The notes: a model not told the origin generated them from the sequence alone. A stretch of 64,000 nt of DNA from Orychophragmus violaceus (GCA_030180135.1 CM058239.1:73911823-73975822), one strand, 5' to 3'; counted from the first letter of the stretch, positions 1-11,671 are shown. Program-made: numbers and translations.

Positions 1-1440
1 TTAGCAGGAACAAGTATATGTATATATACAACCAATCTTGATATCAGTATCGTGAACATTTATGATGCAGCCAACACTGTAGTTCTTCAAAGAAGGCTCG
101 AAAAAGGCCGAGATTGTGGGCGCAGATGTTATGAAGCCGAAGAATCTCATGGAACAGCTCTACAAGTGAATACCAATGTTGAATACATGCAACTTGCAAG
201 AGTGTAGTTTAAAAGACTATCCCAGTCCAAACTGGATTGCCCAGTGAATTAAACCGGATTGCGTTCACTTGTTTTGTTGAGAGCCCCATTTGGTCTTCTC
301 CAAATATGAGTAGATTGGATCATATGATTTAACCAGGGAATTGAATCAACTTAAACCGGTTACGATTGGCTTATCGAGTTTGCCTACTAGCTAATTTCAT
401 GTTATCAAACATCTTGAAGTTGAAGGTCTTACAAATTTGTGTTGAGTAAAAATTATAGAAAACTATAAAAATCTATAACATATCAAAGAAACAAGATTTA
501 ATATTTATAAAATAAATTATTATTTTCAAATATAATCCTTTACAAACCTTAATCTTATATCCTAACTTAATTGTATAACATAAAACTAATATTTTTCAAA
601 CATTAACTTCTAACCTTAAAAATAAAATTTATAACCTCTAAAAGAATAATTGTATAAGATTTAGACCAAAAACACAAACTCTAAAGGTCTAAACCCTACA
701 TTTCTAACTCTTAATCATAAGTACTAAATTTCTAATTGTATATTATTAAATATAAACATCATATAATATACAAAACAAATCAAACACTTATAAAAAATTC
801 TAAAACCATAACTTTATACCCTAAACAAAACACTAAACCCTAAACTTTTAAACCCCTAATAATAAAACCTAAAACTTTAAACATCAAATAGTATAGCAAA
901 ATTTAACCATTATAAAATAATTCAAGTATAAAAAGTTAACCTTAACTCTATACCCTGAACACAACATTAAACTCTAACTCTATACCCTATACCCTTCTTC
1001 ACTAGAGAAGTTCTATACCCTACACCCTTCTTCATTAGAGAAGTGTTGAATTGTGTACCGTATTTTAGGACTTAACGATCATATGTGGAATAGATCATGT
1101 TTTCCTTGTCGCATTGCAAAAATTCTTATAATTTGAATCTTTTTCTTTTAAAACACATTAAATATGATGAAATTATCCAATATGGCTGATTATAATACAT
1201 ATTCTTCTTCATGTAGTAATGAATGTATTTAAATTAAATAAAACTAATTGATAATGAATGTAGTTAATTTTAAAAATGGTTTCATTATATATAAGAAAAA
1301 TCATTATTTTTTTTAAAGTATGAGAAGAATTATATTGATATTCATTTTTTATTCTAAAATGTCCAAATTTTTACTTTCCCCCCTTAAACCCAAATGCTTT
1401 ATGCCTAAAAATTTGCTTAGCCCGCCCAATGTTTTAATTT
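1..1440. other. AT-rich non-coding DNA with telomere-like stretches
   Basis: I find no gene in this stretch. It is strongly AT-rich, with no long open frame on either strand. Between about 660 and 1010 it holds scattered, degenerate AAACCCTAAA-like words and a short local duplication around CTATACCCTACACCCTTCTT (about 980-1040). These resemble plant telomere repeats but are too broken to be a telomere array. Confidence 0.5.
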
Positions 1441-1974
1441 ACCAGACCAACTCACCTCTTTCCCAATAATTTACCCTAAATCTCTCTTGTTCTCATCTCT
1501 GTAAGGAACCATAGCCCCCAATCTCTGTTTGCGATGCCTCCACCTTCGATTCTCTCTTTACCCATCACTATATCTTTCTCTACTAGTTTCCTGTAATCTC
1601 TATATCTCCTCTCCATTTAACTGCCGCTGTGTATCCACCAAGGTTGCCACCATTAACCTCTCTCTCCCTCTCTTTTTAAACTCTGTCTCTTAATCTTTAT
1701 TTATCTATATTCAATTTGGGTTTGCTCTTATTGTAGTGACGAGATTTGTTAGATTAAAGATGATATTTGTATTGAATGTAAATCTATCCTGCAAAGCTTA
1801 TTAATTTCTGTTTGGTACCATTTTGAGGTATATTTTCTCTCTCCTTCGAATCAAGTAATTTCAGTTTCTCTTCTGCTACGCGTTTTGTGAAGAAGCTCTA
1901 GTAGAAATCAGAAATCGAGAGCTTGGATTTGGATTTGCTTGTCTCTTACAGATCGAAATAGATTTGGGGGAAAA
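1441..1974 (+). other. Pyrimidine-rich leader-like sequence before the HBS1 fragment
   Basis: This block is less AT-rich than its flanks and carries many CTCTCT/TTTCTC runs, as plant 5' untranslated regions and first introns often do. It leads directly into the HBS1-like exon remnants, and a plausible splice acceptor (TTACAG) lies just before the first exon. It may be the copied 5' part or an intron of that gene. No independent coding evidence was found. Confidence 0.3.
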
Positions 1975-2626
1975 ATGCAGAAAAGACATATGGAAAACCA
2001 AAACTTGGTTTCAGCTCCCTCTGAAAGCCGCCTAATCTCATGGTATGTTCCAGTTCCCCTTTCCTGATACCTAACTTTGCATGACTGGCACAGTTAGTGG
2101 GTGATTTGCGTAGCATATCTAAAGCAGGCCATGACATGCTTAAATTTTTGCTGAAATATAGGTATCAAGGTCCGTGTTTACTGGATGCCGTTGACTCTGT
2201 CAAGTCTCCTGATAGAGATGTCTTTAAGTCTTTGCTCATGCCTATATTTGATGTTGTAAGATCAACTTCACAAGGGCAGGTATCTGCATGTGGAAAACTT
2301 AAAGCTGGAGCCGTTCGGCCAGGATCAAAGGTACACAACTACTACTTTGTGTACAAGTTCTGTTTGGGTGTTTTAGGAGATTTAAATCGAAATACTTTCT
2401 TATGGATGTGGCTTTAGTATCTTGTTTAAGGAAACAAATGAAACTAAATGATGGCTTACATTACGGGAACTTTATGCAAGATTATGGTTATGCCATCGGA
2501 AGATCAAGGAACCGTGAAGTTTCTGGAGCGTGACTCTCAGGCTTGCACTATTACAAGAGCTGAAGATAACGTAGCAATAGCTTTGCAAGGGATCGATGCA
2601 AATCAAGTAATTTCAGGAGGTGGATC
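1975..2626 (+). pseudogene. HBS1-like translational GTPase, three-exon fragment
   Basis: Three consecutive exon remnants can be read. Exon A (1975-2042) ends in SAPSESRLISW. Exon B (2162-2330) begins YQGPCLLDAVDSVKSPD and contains STSQGQVSACGKL. Exon C (2481-2626) contains MVMPSEDQGTV and DNVAIALQGIDANQV. The introns have GT donors and AG acceptors (donors at 2043 and 2331). From memory, this is the end of the G domain and domain II of plant HBS1-like proteins, eRF3/EF-1alpha relatives that rescue stalled ribosomes with Pelota. The GTP-binding N-terminus and all of domain III are absent, and the frame closes soon after exon C, so it cannot be functional. It lies upstream of a CACTA-type terminus and may be a transposon-captured copy. 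Confidence 0.75.
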
Positions 2627-3022
2627 GGGCATTGGCGAAACTAGGTCCTGCAAGACTTAGTGAAAGGTAACAAACAAAACAACATTTATAGGGAAAAGAT
2701 GAAGTGAATTCTTGGTTGTAGTAATGCTTGAGTTTACAGGTCTTAGGGTTGCTGGACTTCAGGTGTGTAATCTTGTTTGCAATGGAAGCCAAGTATTTTG
2801 TGCGGGGGAGAGGGAGGTGTTTGAGCGTTAGCATGATTGGGTTATAAAGGCAGTGTACAGAAGAGAGCTTTCACCGGTTAGGGACAAGTATGATTAATCG
2901 TTGCTAAAGTATGATTTCCATAAGATGCAAGAGTACATGTATTGGTATATTGTATGTATTTATGATATTGTTGTAAAATATGTTTTTGGGCTATTAATAA
3001 GAAATAATTTTTATATAATCCA

Positions 3023-3023
<1 letters not shown>
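2627..3023. other. Non-coding DNA between HBS1 fragment and microsatellite
   Basis: Nothing recognisable. The sequence becomes more AT-rich, with no continuation of HBS1 domain III and no long open frame. Confidence 0.4.

Positions 3024-3085
<62 letters not shown>
3024..3085. repeat. (TAA)n microsatellite
   Basis: About 20 near-perfect trinucleotide units. Confidence 0.95.
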
Positions 3086-3129
3086 TTGATAGTCTACAAA
3101 ATGTTTTGATACTGTTCACATTAATATAA

Positions 3130-3434
3130 CGAATATAAAATGCTACTATAAAATATAATATAACGAGAAAATGATGCTACGATTAAATATATTAAAGCGA
3201 AATATTAGAGCTACTATAAAATAAAAAATGGCAATAATACACATCTATTATTAATTATATAACAACAACCAATTTCGTGCTATTATAGATCACCATACAA
3301 TAGCATGAGAAACTTACGCTATTGTAGAAGGGGGTGTAAGATAGCTCCTCATGTCATAGCCAACATCAAAATTCTGTAATAGGCATATTATAGCGTTTCC
3401 ACGACGCTATCAATGTGCATTTTTCTTATAGTGT
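3130..3434. mobile_element. Right terminus of a CACTA-type transposon
   Basis: The block ends in CTTATAGTG, which read on the minus strand is CACTATAAG, a typical En/Spm (CACTA) end. Just inside it are short sub-terminal words built on GCTA and TATAGC in both orientations (GCTACTATAAAAT at about 3142 and 3211, ACGCTATTGTAG, TATAGCGTTTCCACGACG). This is the usual layout of transposase-binding sites in these elements. I could not find the matching left end, so it may lie outside the window or be lost. If it lies upstream, the HBS1 fragment is inside this element. Confidence 0.6.
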
Positions 3435-3814
3435 TAGGCAGTGAATTCAAATCCGCTGAATCGACTCTGAAAAACCAGAGAATGTTGAAAAGAAAAACCA
3501 ATATGTCCTACTTCTTCAAGTGTAGAAGGAAGTTGAGCATCATTCTCCAAAAGAAAGAATCTACAAGCTCTGAAAGCCTACCGAAAACATTATAGATCAT
3601 GCTTAAAAGACACCGTTCAAGTCAAATTCGGAAATTTCTAGCAAGAGATATTTATTTTACTACTTTTTAATGCAATAGTATAATAGGTTAGTGGTTGCTC
3701 TGTAGTTGATGACTGTTACTCTTCGATGAGGGCATAATTAGCTTCTTCACACCATGATTTGTCTTCAAGGTGAGGCTCCATGAACTATTCTGATTCTTCT
3801 TCATGTTGGAATTC
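3435..3814. other. Unassigned sequence left of the acidic-ORF element
   Basis: No gene is supported here. The right part (about 3700-3814) reads on the minus strand as a decayed continuation of the acidic protein that begins at 4147, with stops interrupting otherwise glutamate-rich codons. Confidence 0.4.
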
Positions 3815-4147
3815 TTAATACTCCGGTTCTTCTCTCAAACGGGTCTCATAGTCAGTTTCATGATACCATGACTCTTCCTCACGCCCAACTTCATATCCTA
3901 GATTGATTTCAGAATCAATCTCATCATACCATGATGTATCTTCATGGTCGTCTTCTTCATAGTCGCTTGTGGGTTCATCTGCTGGTTTTGGCTCGATCTC
4001 CTCATATTTGTGTTCTTCTTCTTCTACATAAACACTCTCTGACTCTACCTCATTGTTCCACTGTTCTCCATAGTCATCATCTTCTTCCCATGTGTGGTGG
4101 CTTGTTTCATCACCCCAATCTAACTCAGAAGTGTTAAATTCACTCAT
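3815..4147 (-). pseudogene. Acidic ORF of an LTR-element fragment, copy 1
   Basis: A 110-codon frame starts at ATG 4147 (MSEFNTSELDWGDE). It is very rich in Glu, Asp, Tyr and Trp (EEDDDYGEQW, YEEIEPKPADEPTSDYEEDD, SWYDEIDSEINLGYEVG). I chose this ATG because a good splice acceptor (poly-T, then ACAG) ends at 4171 and the hydrophobic codons further upstream look intronic. After the stop the same kind of sequence continues with more stops, so the gene is broken. Upstream on the minus strand come an untranslated leader, a tRNA primer-binding site and an LTR, which places it as the first ORF of an LTR retroelement. I do not recognise the protein family. A gag-like or accessory role would be a guess. 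Confidence 0.5.
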
Positions 4148-5209
4148 GTTGTCTCCTATGTTTCTTGTTCCTGTAAAAAAAAACACTAGACAGAGGATGA
4201 AATGCAAAGTAAATAGAAAACAAGCAAGAAACACAAAAGGAAAAATTGGACAACAAGAGAAAAGGCAAACAATGCAATAATGGAAAAACACTAAAACTAG
4301 CAAGTTTCTCATAAATGAATGCTCGCCGGTTCTGAATTTTTTTACTTTGTGATGCAAGCTAATGTAAATATTCAGAACAACAAACAATCTAACAAGAAAT
4401 ATTCAGGAACTCAAATCAACCAAGAAACAAAACGGATGCAGTTTATGACCCTAACCGAGAATGATATGCAAACTAAGAACTTAATGCTTTCTTTTTGGTA
4501 TTATGATGCAAATTGATGAACAAACTAATGAAACTAACTAGGCAAGACAAGTACCAAACGTAACTAATTCAGAGAAACAAAAGAAACAACATGTAACAAG
4601 CTATCAATGCAATCCGGATGCAAAACCTAACCGCTTAACGAGATGCAACCTAGGTTCTAACTTCTTTTATTTTCAATTTTTTATGCATATTCAACGCAGA
4701 CACAGATGCAACCAATTTGATGGAACTAAGACCAGGAACTCAATAGAAACAAGAAAACAAGTCAAACAAGCAAGCAAAACAAAATTGGTGCGGTAGAAAC
4801 CCTAATTATCGACTGCGATGCAAACCTAACCCTAACTATTTTTCTTTCAGTTTTCTGATGCAAGTAAGACAAGAAATATCAAGTTAAAATTCCTAGAGAA
4901 CAGGCCACACAATAATTCAATGAAAGACAAGATAAACAAGTCGCAACAAGGAAGATGAATGGGTGGCTCGATATGGAACCCTAGAGAGAGAAACTGCAGC
5001 CATAATCTAAAGATGCAAAGCCAAGCAAATTTTTGATTTTTTGATTTTTTTTATTATGAAGCAATAACAGGAGAAAATATGAATGAAATAATGCAAAAGT
5101 TTTTATGGTTTTCGATTTATTTTTAAGATGCAACAAGAATTAAAAAAAAAGCAAAGAAACAAAGAACAAAAAAAAAGGGATAAGATGTAACCGAATTTAG
5201 GAGCCTTAA

Positions 5210-5221
5210 GATCTGATACCA
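5210..5221 (-). other. Primer-binding site, copy 1
   Basis: On the minus strand this reads TGGTATCAGATC, close to the initiator-Met tRNA complement TGGTATCAGAGC used by many plant LTR elements. It sits two bases from a TG start of LTR sequence (5224). Confidence 0.65.
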
Positions 5222-5339
5222 GATGATGTAAGCCTCATGGGAAGATCACAAAGAACCGGTTTGTATGGAAAAAAGATCTGGACTGAAGTCGCTCTCTCCT
5301 AGGGCCGTGGACGCAATATTGGATTGAGGTCGCTCTCTG

Positions 5340-5651
5340 CTAATGCTGATGGGTGATTTGTGGGTGATTTGTGGACTCTTCCTCACGCCCAACTTCATAT
5401 CCTAGATTGATTTCAGAATCAATCTCATCATACCATGATGTATCTTCATGGTCGTCTTCTTCATAGTCGCTTGTGGGTTCATCTGCTGGTTTTGGCTCGA
5501 TCTCCTCATATTTGTGTTCTTCTTCTTCTACATAAACACTCTCTGACTCTACCTCATTGTTCCACTGTTCTCCATAGTCATCATCTTCTTCCCATGTGTG
5601 GTGGCTTGTTTCATCACCCCAATCTAACTCAGAAGTGTTAAATTCACTCAT
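5340..5651 (-). pseudogene. Acidic ORF of an LTR-element fragment, copy 2
   Basis: This matches copy 1 for its first 96 codons, through GYEVGREEES. It then runs across the duplication joint into unrelated codons and stops. The truncation marks the joint exactly. Start choice and family uncertainty are as for copy 1. Confidence 0.5.
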
Positions 5652-6713
5652 GTTGTCTCCTATGTTTCTTGTTCCTGTAAAAAAAAACACTAGACAGAGG
5701 ATGAAATGCAAAGTAAATAGAAAACAAGCAAGAAACACAAAAGGAAAAATTGGACAACAAGAGAAAAGGCAAACAATGCAATAATGGAAAAACACTAAAA
5801 CTAGCAAGTTTCTCATAAATGAATGCTCGCCGGTTCTGAATTTTTTTACTTTGTGATGCAAGCTAATGTAAATATTCAGAACAACAAACAATCTAACAAG
5901 AAATATTCAGGAACTCAAATCAACCAAGAAACAAAACGGATGCAGTTTATGACCCTAACCGAGAATGATATGCAAACTAAGAACTTAATGCTTTCTTTTT
6001 GGTATTATGATGCAAATTGATGAACAAACTAATGAAACTAACTAGGCAAGACAAGTACCAAACGTAACTAATTCAGAGAAACAAAAGAAACAACATGTAA
6101 CAAGCTATCAATGCAATCCGGATGCAAAACCTAACCGCTTAACGAGATGCAACCTAGGTTCTAACTTCTTTTATTTTCAATTTTTTATGCATATTCAACG
6201 CAGACACAGATGCAACCAATTTGATGGAACTAAGACCAGGAACTCAATAGAAACAAGAAAACAAGTCAAACAAGCAAGCAAAACAAAATTGGTGCGGTAG
6301 AAACCCTAATTATCGACTGCGATGCAAACCTAACCCTAACTATTTTTCTTTCAGTTTTCTGATGCAAGTAAGACAAGAAATATCAAGTTAAAATTCCTAG
6401 AGAACAGGCCACACAATAATTCAATGAAAGACAAGATAAACAAGTCGCAACAAGGAAGATGAATGGGTGGCTCGATATGGAACCCTAGAGAGAGAAACTG
6501 CAGCCATAATCTAAAGATGCAAAGCCAAGCAAATTTTTGATTTTTTGATTTTTTTTATTATGAAGCAATAACAGGAGAAAATATGAATGAAATAATGCAA
6601 AAGTTTTTATGGTTTTCGATTTATTTTTAAGATGCAACAAGAATTAAAAAAAAAGCAAAGAAACAAAGAACAAAAAAAAAGGGATAAGATGTAACCGAAT
6701 TTAGGAGCCTTAA

Positions 6714-6725
6714 GATCTGATACCA
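6714..6725 (-). other. Primer-binding site, copy 2
   Basis: Duplicate of the site at 5210. Here the adjoining LTR is not truncated by the duplication. Confidence 0.65.
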
Positions 6726-6727
6726 GA

Positions 6728-7300
6728 TGATGTAAGCCTCATGGGAAGATCACAAAGAACCGGTTTGTATGGAAAAAAGATCTGGACTGAAGTCGCTCTC
6801 TCCTAGGGCCGTGGACGCAATATTGGATTGAGGTCGCTCTCTGCTAATGCTGATGGGTGATTTGTGGACAAGAGCAGCTGGTCTAGGGACGCTCTCTGAT
6901 GATGTTAAGGTATGGTGTGGTGAGCACATACAAGTAACAAGATGATCTCAAGAGCAAGGGGAAGCCTCACGAGCTCAATGAAACCGCTGGCCGTTTTAGG
7001 GCAAAAAGCACTTTGTTTGACAATTACTTTTTATTAAGGCTTAGGTTTTTACAACTTAATACAAGTTGCTTATATAGTATATGCCACGAAAATACCTTTA
7101 GAAAACAAGGCATAATGAGCCTAAACGAAATAAGAAGAAAAGAAAGAAAATGGGCAATGTGTCTCTTTCTCATGAAGCGGGCCTTGGATTACCTCAGTAA
7201 AAATCATAGTGGGAAAAACATTGGGATAAACCACACTAAGGGAAAAAGGGTATAAACCATGGACCAAAGAGATGTTGCAATGCTCTCCTGGTCGCCAAGT
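6728..7300 (-). mobile_element. LTR of the acidic-ORF element, far end unresolved
   Basis: The LTR begins TGATGTAAGCC directly next to the primer-binding site and belongs to a minus-strand element. A partial copy occupies 5224-5363. I could not fix the outer end: no second LTR is present to compare, and no clear CA terminus with a TSD was found. The 7300 limit is arbitrary. Confidence 0.45.
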
Positions 7301-8139
7301 TTAAGTGTGAAGTGCATTAAATTTGTGAGCTTCCAAATAAGGCAAGTCCGGAAACCATTGTATTAGAACTTGAATAATTTCTAGATCCGAAATGGGATTG
7401 GCCTGATTACAACTCTTATGGATTTCCTGATGAGTCAAGATTACATAACAAGTTACTTTGTTGCATGATTCATCTTGGTCCGTTGTGAGCTCGCCAATAA
7501 GTGGCAGTTGGTGTCCATCGAATTCCTTGGAAATCTTCTATATTGTAACTTGCATAACTTCCACTTCTTGATGATCCCGTTATAAGTTAAGTTTCTGGAA
7601 CATGTTGATTCGTAGATTAACTCCTTCTGGTTAGGTAGATATTCTCCAAAACATGCACATATGTCCCTAGTACGATCAAGTTGCCTATCTCCAGTGGCAT
7701 ATACCGGTTTGGTGAGCCCTCCTCTAGTCTACTTGGCTGATGATGGCTTGATTTCCTCATCAGGGTGCAATGGTGTTGATGTACGGTGTGATGGTGTTCC
7801 ACAAATTCTAGAGAATCAAAGGCTACACTCAGAGGGAGTTTAACTCATATTTATGTTATCATGAAGAGTTCATGTTATTTAACAAAGCGGTAATTAAAGA
7901 GGATTTATTTACGTGTTTGTGATTGATTGTAATTGTTTTTTTATTCTAGTGAATTCGAAATTTGGAAAAAGTCTTCGAGATAGAGGAAAAACAGAACATG
8001 TTAATAAACTTTGTTTGTCTTTACATTGTGCACTTTATTTCTTGCATTGCCTGCATTTTAACTAACTACGATTTGATACTCACTTGGTCGCAACCCGAAG
8101 CTTGGGAATGTTGTAAGATCTTCTGTTAGGTTTTTCACA
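7301..8139. other. Unassigned sequence between two LTR fragments
   Basis: No supported gene, terminal repeat or simple repeat. The short open frames do not resemble any family I know. It may hold the remaining part of the LTR starting at 6728 and flanking DNA. Confidence 0.35.
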
Positions 8140-9298
8140 GTTCTAGAAGTCAAAATTTTGCAAGCACTGCCGTCCACCGCCGCCGGAACCGCTTCTGCTT
8201 TCACCGAGTCGTCCGGCAATTGAGTCAACTCGGTCCGTTTTGTTTGACCCGATTTGGTCTGGTTCAATTCAATTTCCGGTTTAAATTAATTCCATTTCGG
8301 TTTAGTTTGGTTTAAAACAGTTTAGCTGGTTTGGTATGGTTATTGCAATTGGGTCTGGGTTGACTTTGACCGGATTGACTTGGACCGTTGACTTTTCAGT
8401 CAACATTTTTAGTTGATCATAACTAGCTCGTCCCTTATCCAATTTGAGCGAAACAAAATTCTATCTCACTCGATTTTCCATCCTCTTTCCAGATTTGAAG
8501 TCCGTTTGGGCGTCAGGAATTCCTAAGTTATGCTTTTTCCATTCTATGGAAAAGGTGAGGACATATCGTGATCTTTACTTATCCCATCTTAATTTCGGGA
8601 TGCGAGTCCTTTATAAATATCTTCTTTCCTAGGTAGTTTAGTTAGTAACACATGTGATGTGATTGAAAGAACAAAGACTTTCTAGGTTGTCGCTTAATAT
8701 GAAAATGTTGAATGTGATTGATGGACATGTGTGGTGTAGTTGCGGTAGGTGTTGTTTGCAGGACAGGGGCGAGGTGTGTTTACGTACGTGTCCTTGATTT
8801 TCGAAGGAGGGTATGACTAGCCCTCCCAAGTTGTGGATGCTGGTGAGATTGCATCGTGTGTGGGGGGGGGCAGTAGGGCCGGGCGTACCCACCATTTCAT
8901 GAGTGCCTAAGGGCTTCGGCCTAAGGCCACGCTTATGGACAAGTATCTAGTTGTGTAGGTTGCGTGAATTCCCTCGGGCGATTGTGTGAAAGGTTTTTTA
9001 GCTTAGTACTTAAATCTCGTAGTTATGTGGCGTAAGCCGAGATCTCGGGTTCCTTGAATCCACCCTCACTGGGTAATTGTGTTTGAATCAATTGCTCAGT
9101 CCTTTTCCTTTTTCTCGCTCTTTTTCCCCCTCGCAAGTCCGAAAGCAGGATGATCAGTTGGCTGGTGTACGTTGGTGGATTTGAACGGAAGGGAGCGCGC
9201 AGACTCTTGGGACCATGGAGAAATATTCCGGTTAACAATTTTGGTTCAACATATGCCCTAAAGTCGTCGTTTTCGGTTCACCAGGAACATGTAGTTTA
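8140..9298 (+). mobile_element. Truncated 5' LTR of the host gypsy-like element
   Basis: The two ends match the LTR at 26567-27655: an early part around GAGTCAACTCGGTCC and CCGTTGACTTTTCA, and a late part around CTGGGTAATTGTGTTTGAAT and CCCTAA.GTCGTCGTTT. The upstream TGTAATGACC start is missing, so the left end is truncated. The middle (about 8450-9010) has no counterpart in the other LTR, which therefore carries an internal deletion. Divergence is obvious by eye, so this element is much older than the Copia elements inserted into it. Confidence 0.7.
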
Positions 9299-9300
9299 AT

Positions 9301-9313
9301 TGGTATCAAAGCC
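9301..9313 (+). other. Primer-binding site of the gypsy-like element
   Basis: TGGTATCAAAGCC lies two bases after the LTR end and matches the initiator-Met tRNA complement except for a G to A change in the middle. It orients the element on the plus strand. Confidence 0.7.
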
Positions 9314-11033
9314 TGTCCTATCTGAGAGATTAGCTCCTGCCATTTTCTTAAAACGTATTTCCGATTTTGAAAAGTGTTTGCGAAAGTTCTAAAATGAGGT
9401 TACTCTGCGAAAGGATTTTTCCAAACACCAACTATATCATCGTTTGCTCTCTACTTTGGTTCTAGTCAAGTTAGATCTTCCTTGCAGGTTGTGGTCGGTG
9501 CCTTTAGACCTTAGTGGTGTTATTTCCCTTAAGATGTTTGCCGAGAGGTATGTCGTGATATGTGTCGTTAAGGTGTATGTTGAGATGTATGCTGCGGTGT
9601 GCGCCTACAGGGTAGTGGATACTATTGCGATACGTGTTGGGATTAGCATATGTTGGGTGTTGTCAAACCAAACTTTGTAAGGCAATAAGTATGTGGAGAC
9701 ATTCACCAAAGAGGCCAATCCTGAAGTTATAGCAGGAACTGCAAGAGTTGCAAGAAGTGTTGCAGGAGTTGCATGAGGCGTTGTTGGAGCTGTAAGGAGG
9801 TGATGCTTTGCAATGGAGTTGGATTCCGGGTTGGCGCCCGTGAAAAAATGCATTATATTGTTTAGTACCAGAAAATATGAATGGGTTGAAGAAGCAGCTA
9901 AAAGACTTGGTGAAGAAATGATTAATTGGACAAGCAGTTCACCATGTGAGCACTTGCCATGTTGCAAGGAAGAGTGACAAAGGTTTCAGACTTGGTATGG
10001 ACTACCAGAGTTGAATAAGATTGGTGTAAGGAAACCACCATCAGAAAACGGGTTGGAGTTTGGGAGAAAACTATCGGTTGAACCAGATAAGTTGTGGACA
10101 AAGTGCAAGAGGTCGATGGAAAGACCGGATTGCAAAGAAGCCATAGGAAGTGGCGGTCGTTCGTGTTGCTTGGTGCACAAAGAGCAATTGGAAACTGTTC
10201 AAATCTATTCTAAGTATCCAATCCTAGAATCAGTTTTGTGACATTAACTTCGATGGGTTATGGACGGCTCGTTTGAATTCTGATCAAGCTGGAAGTTGGA
10301 GAAAATATTTGTGGTATTTCGGGCTCGAGAATCAATGGTAAGACTGGAAAGGTAACGGTCTGTTGCGGAGTTCTTTGTGTATTACTAAAACAGCTAAGGA
10401 AATTTCTTCAAGAGGTAAAAGCGGTCGTGAAAGATGTTTGGTAAAGTGGAGTTATGGCAGTTGGAATTGCGTAGTCAACTGGAATTATGTTGGTTGCAAG
10501 CACAAGTGGATAAAACAAGTTATTGGAGATGGAAATCTAACAAAAGAGTGTTAGGAAAATACTATGGCAGATAGGCAATAAGCTGCAAGAGTAAGCGAAA
10601 GAGGAAAAGTTTAATGGGGAAGGAAACACAAAGGATGTTGTTTAGGAAACACCACAAATGGAACACAAGGTAGGAAACCTTGACTTGGAAGTCAGTTTGG
10701 AAGTCGTTTTGGAAATTAGAGTGCGCAACGGATGCATGACAAGTGAGCGTAGAAGGGTAGGTGGGTCGTTCCCCACATGTCAGGTAGCCATAATTGACAT
10801 GGTTAGCCTCATATTTCAACAGGGATAAGTAAGGATGTCTGCTTGTGCGACAGTCAATGCCATAGTGCACTGTAATGAAAACCGTTGAAGAGAATCCATT
10901 CAGAAATGGATGATGCACTGTGGCACGATAAGGAAAACCCGTTGAGGAGAACCGATTTGGAAGCGGAGCATCTAATTCAAGTCTCAGAACCACTCGAAGG
11001 ATGAGTGTTTTTTTAAATATCGGAGGTATTAGC
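9314..11033 (+). mobile_element. Left internal remnant of the gypsy-like element
   Basis: About 1.7 kb of leader-side internal sequence with no long open frame and no gag or pol motif that I can recognise. With the 0.45 kb on the far side of the Copia insertion, the total internal length is only about 2.2 kb. The element is therefore either a non-coding LARD-like derivative or heavily deleted. It ends in the 5-bp target TTAGC (11029-11033), which is duplicated at 26108-26112. Confidence 0.55.
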
Positions 11034-11671
11034 TGTAGGAACTGTTTAGTTGATCCTGATGTAATTCACAGATTCATATCAACCTAAACATACAGATCTA
11101 GGTTCTCTTGAATAGAAACAATATCAGATCTCACCTTATACCTGTTTATGCAGCGGAAAGAGAAGGTATGTTTGAGATCAGCAAAGCCACCAAGTGATAG
11201 CTTCTCCAGAGGTTCACACACGCACACCAAGCAGGAAGAGGCTGCTAGACCAGGGTGAGGAAGTCGCAGAGAGGAGAGAGGGTGGCGCAGGGAGGCTTAG
11301 TCTTTTAGGGTTTCAGACTTAAGCTTTATTTATAAAGCTTATGTCTGATTCCTTATGGGCTTTTGGGCCCAAATATTAATCTGATTAAATCCCTTGGATT
11401 TAATCAGACCCATTAATCTCTCTCCAAGTACAGTAAATGCCTAGCACTTTTACCGTACTTCTGCCTAACCATTCCTGCACATTTTCCTGTTAGCTTAGGC
11501 GTGTGACCCATATGGGATCATATAATAAAGGCAATAAGTCCGAGACTTATAGATCATGAGCGGACTCTAGCAAGCCATCATGACCCCCAGTATTATATGA
11601 CTTATGTCTGATCATTGACATACTCTTACTTTCTAGAGACAGTACCGAGATTACTGGACATAATTCCAACA
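11034..11671 (-). repeat. 3' LTR of the outer Copia
   Basis: Starts TGTAGGAACTG and ends AATTCCAACA. The next bases, ATCTCCCAC, are the polypurine tract GTGGGAGAT on the minus strand. A TATA box (TATAAATA, minus) lies at about 11325-11336 inside a near-palindrome, and a 33-nt hairpin lies at 11427-11459. Confidence 0.93.

Larger units (their letters stand above)
3870..6867. repeat. Unchanged 1.5-kb tandem duplication
   Basis: Segment 3870-5363 recurs as 5374-6867, offset 1504 bp, with no difference seen by eye. The unit covers most of the acidic ORF, its upstream intron, leader, primer-binding site and the first 140 bp of the LTR. At the joint (5351-5374) an 11-bp word, GGTGATTTGTG, is itself doubled, which suggests a slipped or microhomology-driven junction. 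Because the copies are identical in neutral sequence, the event is very recent or is an assembly artefact. Confidence 0.9.

Noticed and set aside
660..1010. Telomere-like AAACCCTAAA words
   Set aside because: Too degenerate and short for an interstitial telomere array; similar words occur at 32550-33180 in AT-rich DNA.
2097..2161. Peptide upstream of HBS1 exon B in the same frame
   Set aside because: This stretch lies between a GT donor (2043) and an AG acceptor (2161) and is best read as intron.
4148..4387. Hydrophobic N-terminal extension of the acidic ORF
   Set aside because: Its codons lie upstream of a strong splice acceptor and look intronic (T-rich on the minus strand); a membrane protein is unlikely.
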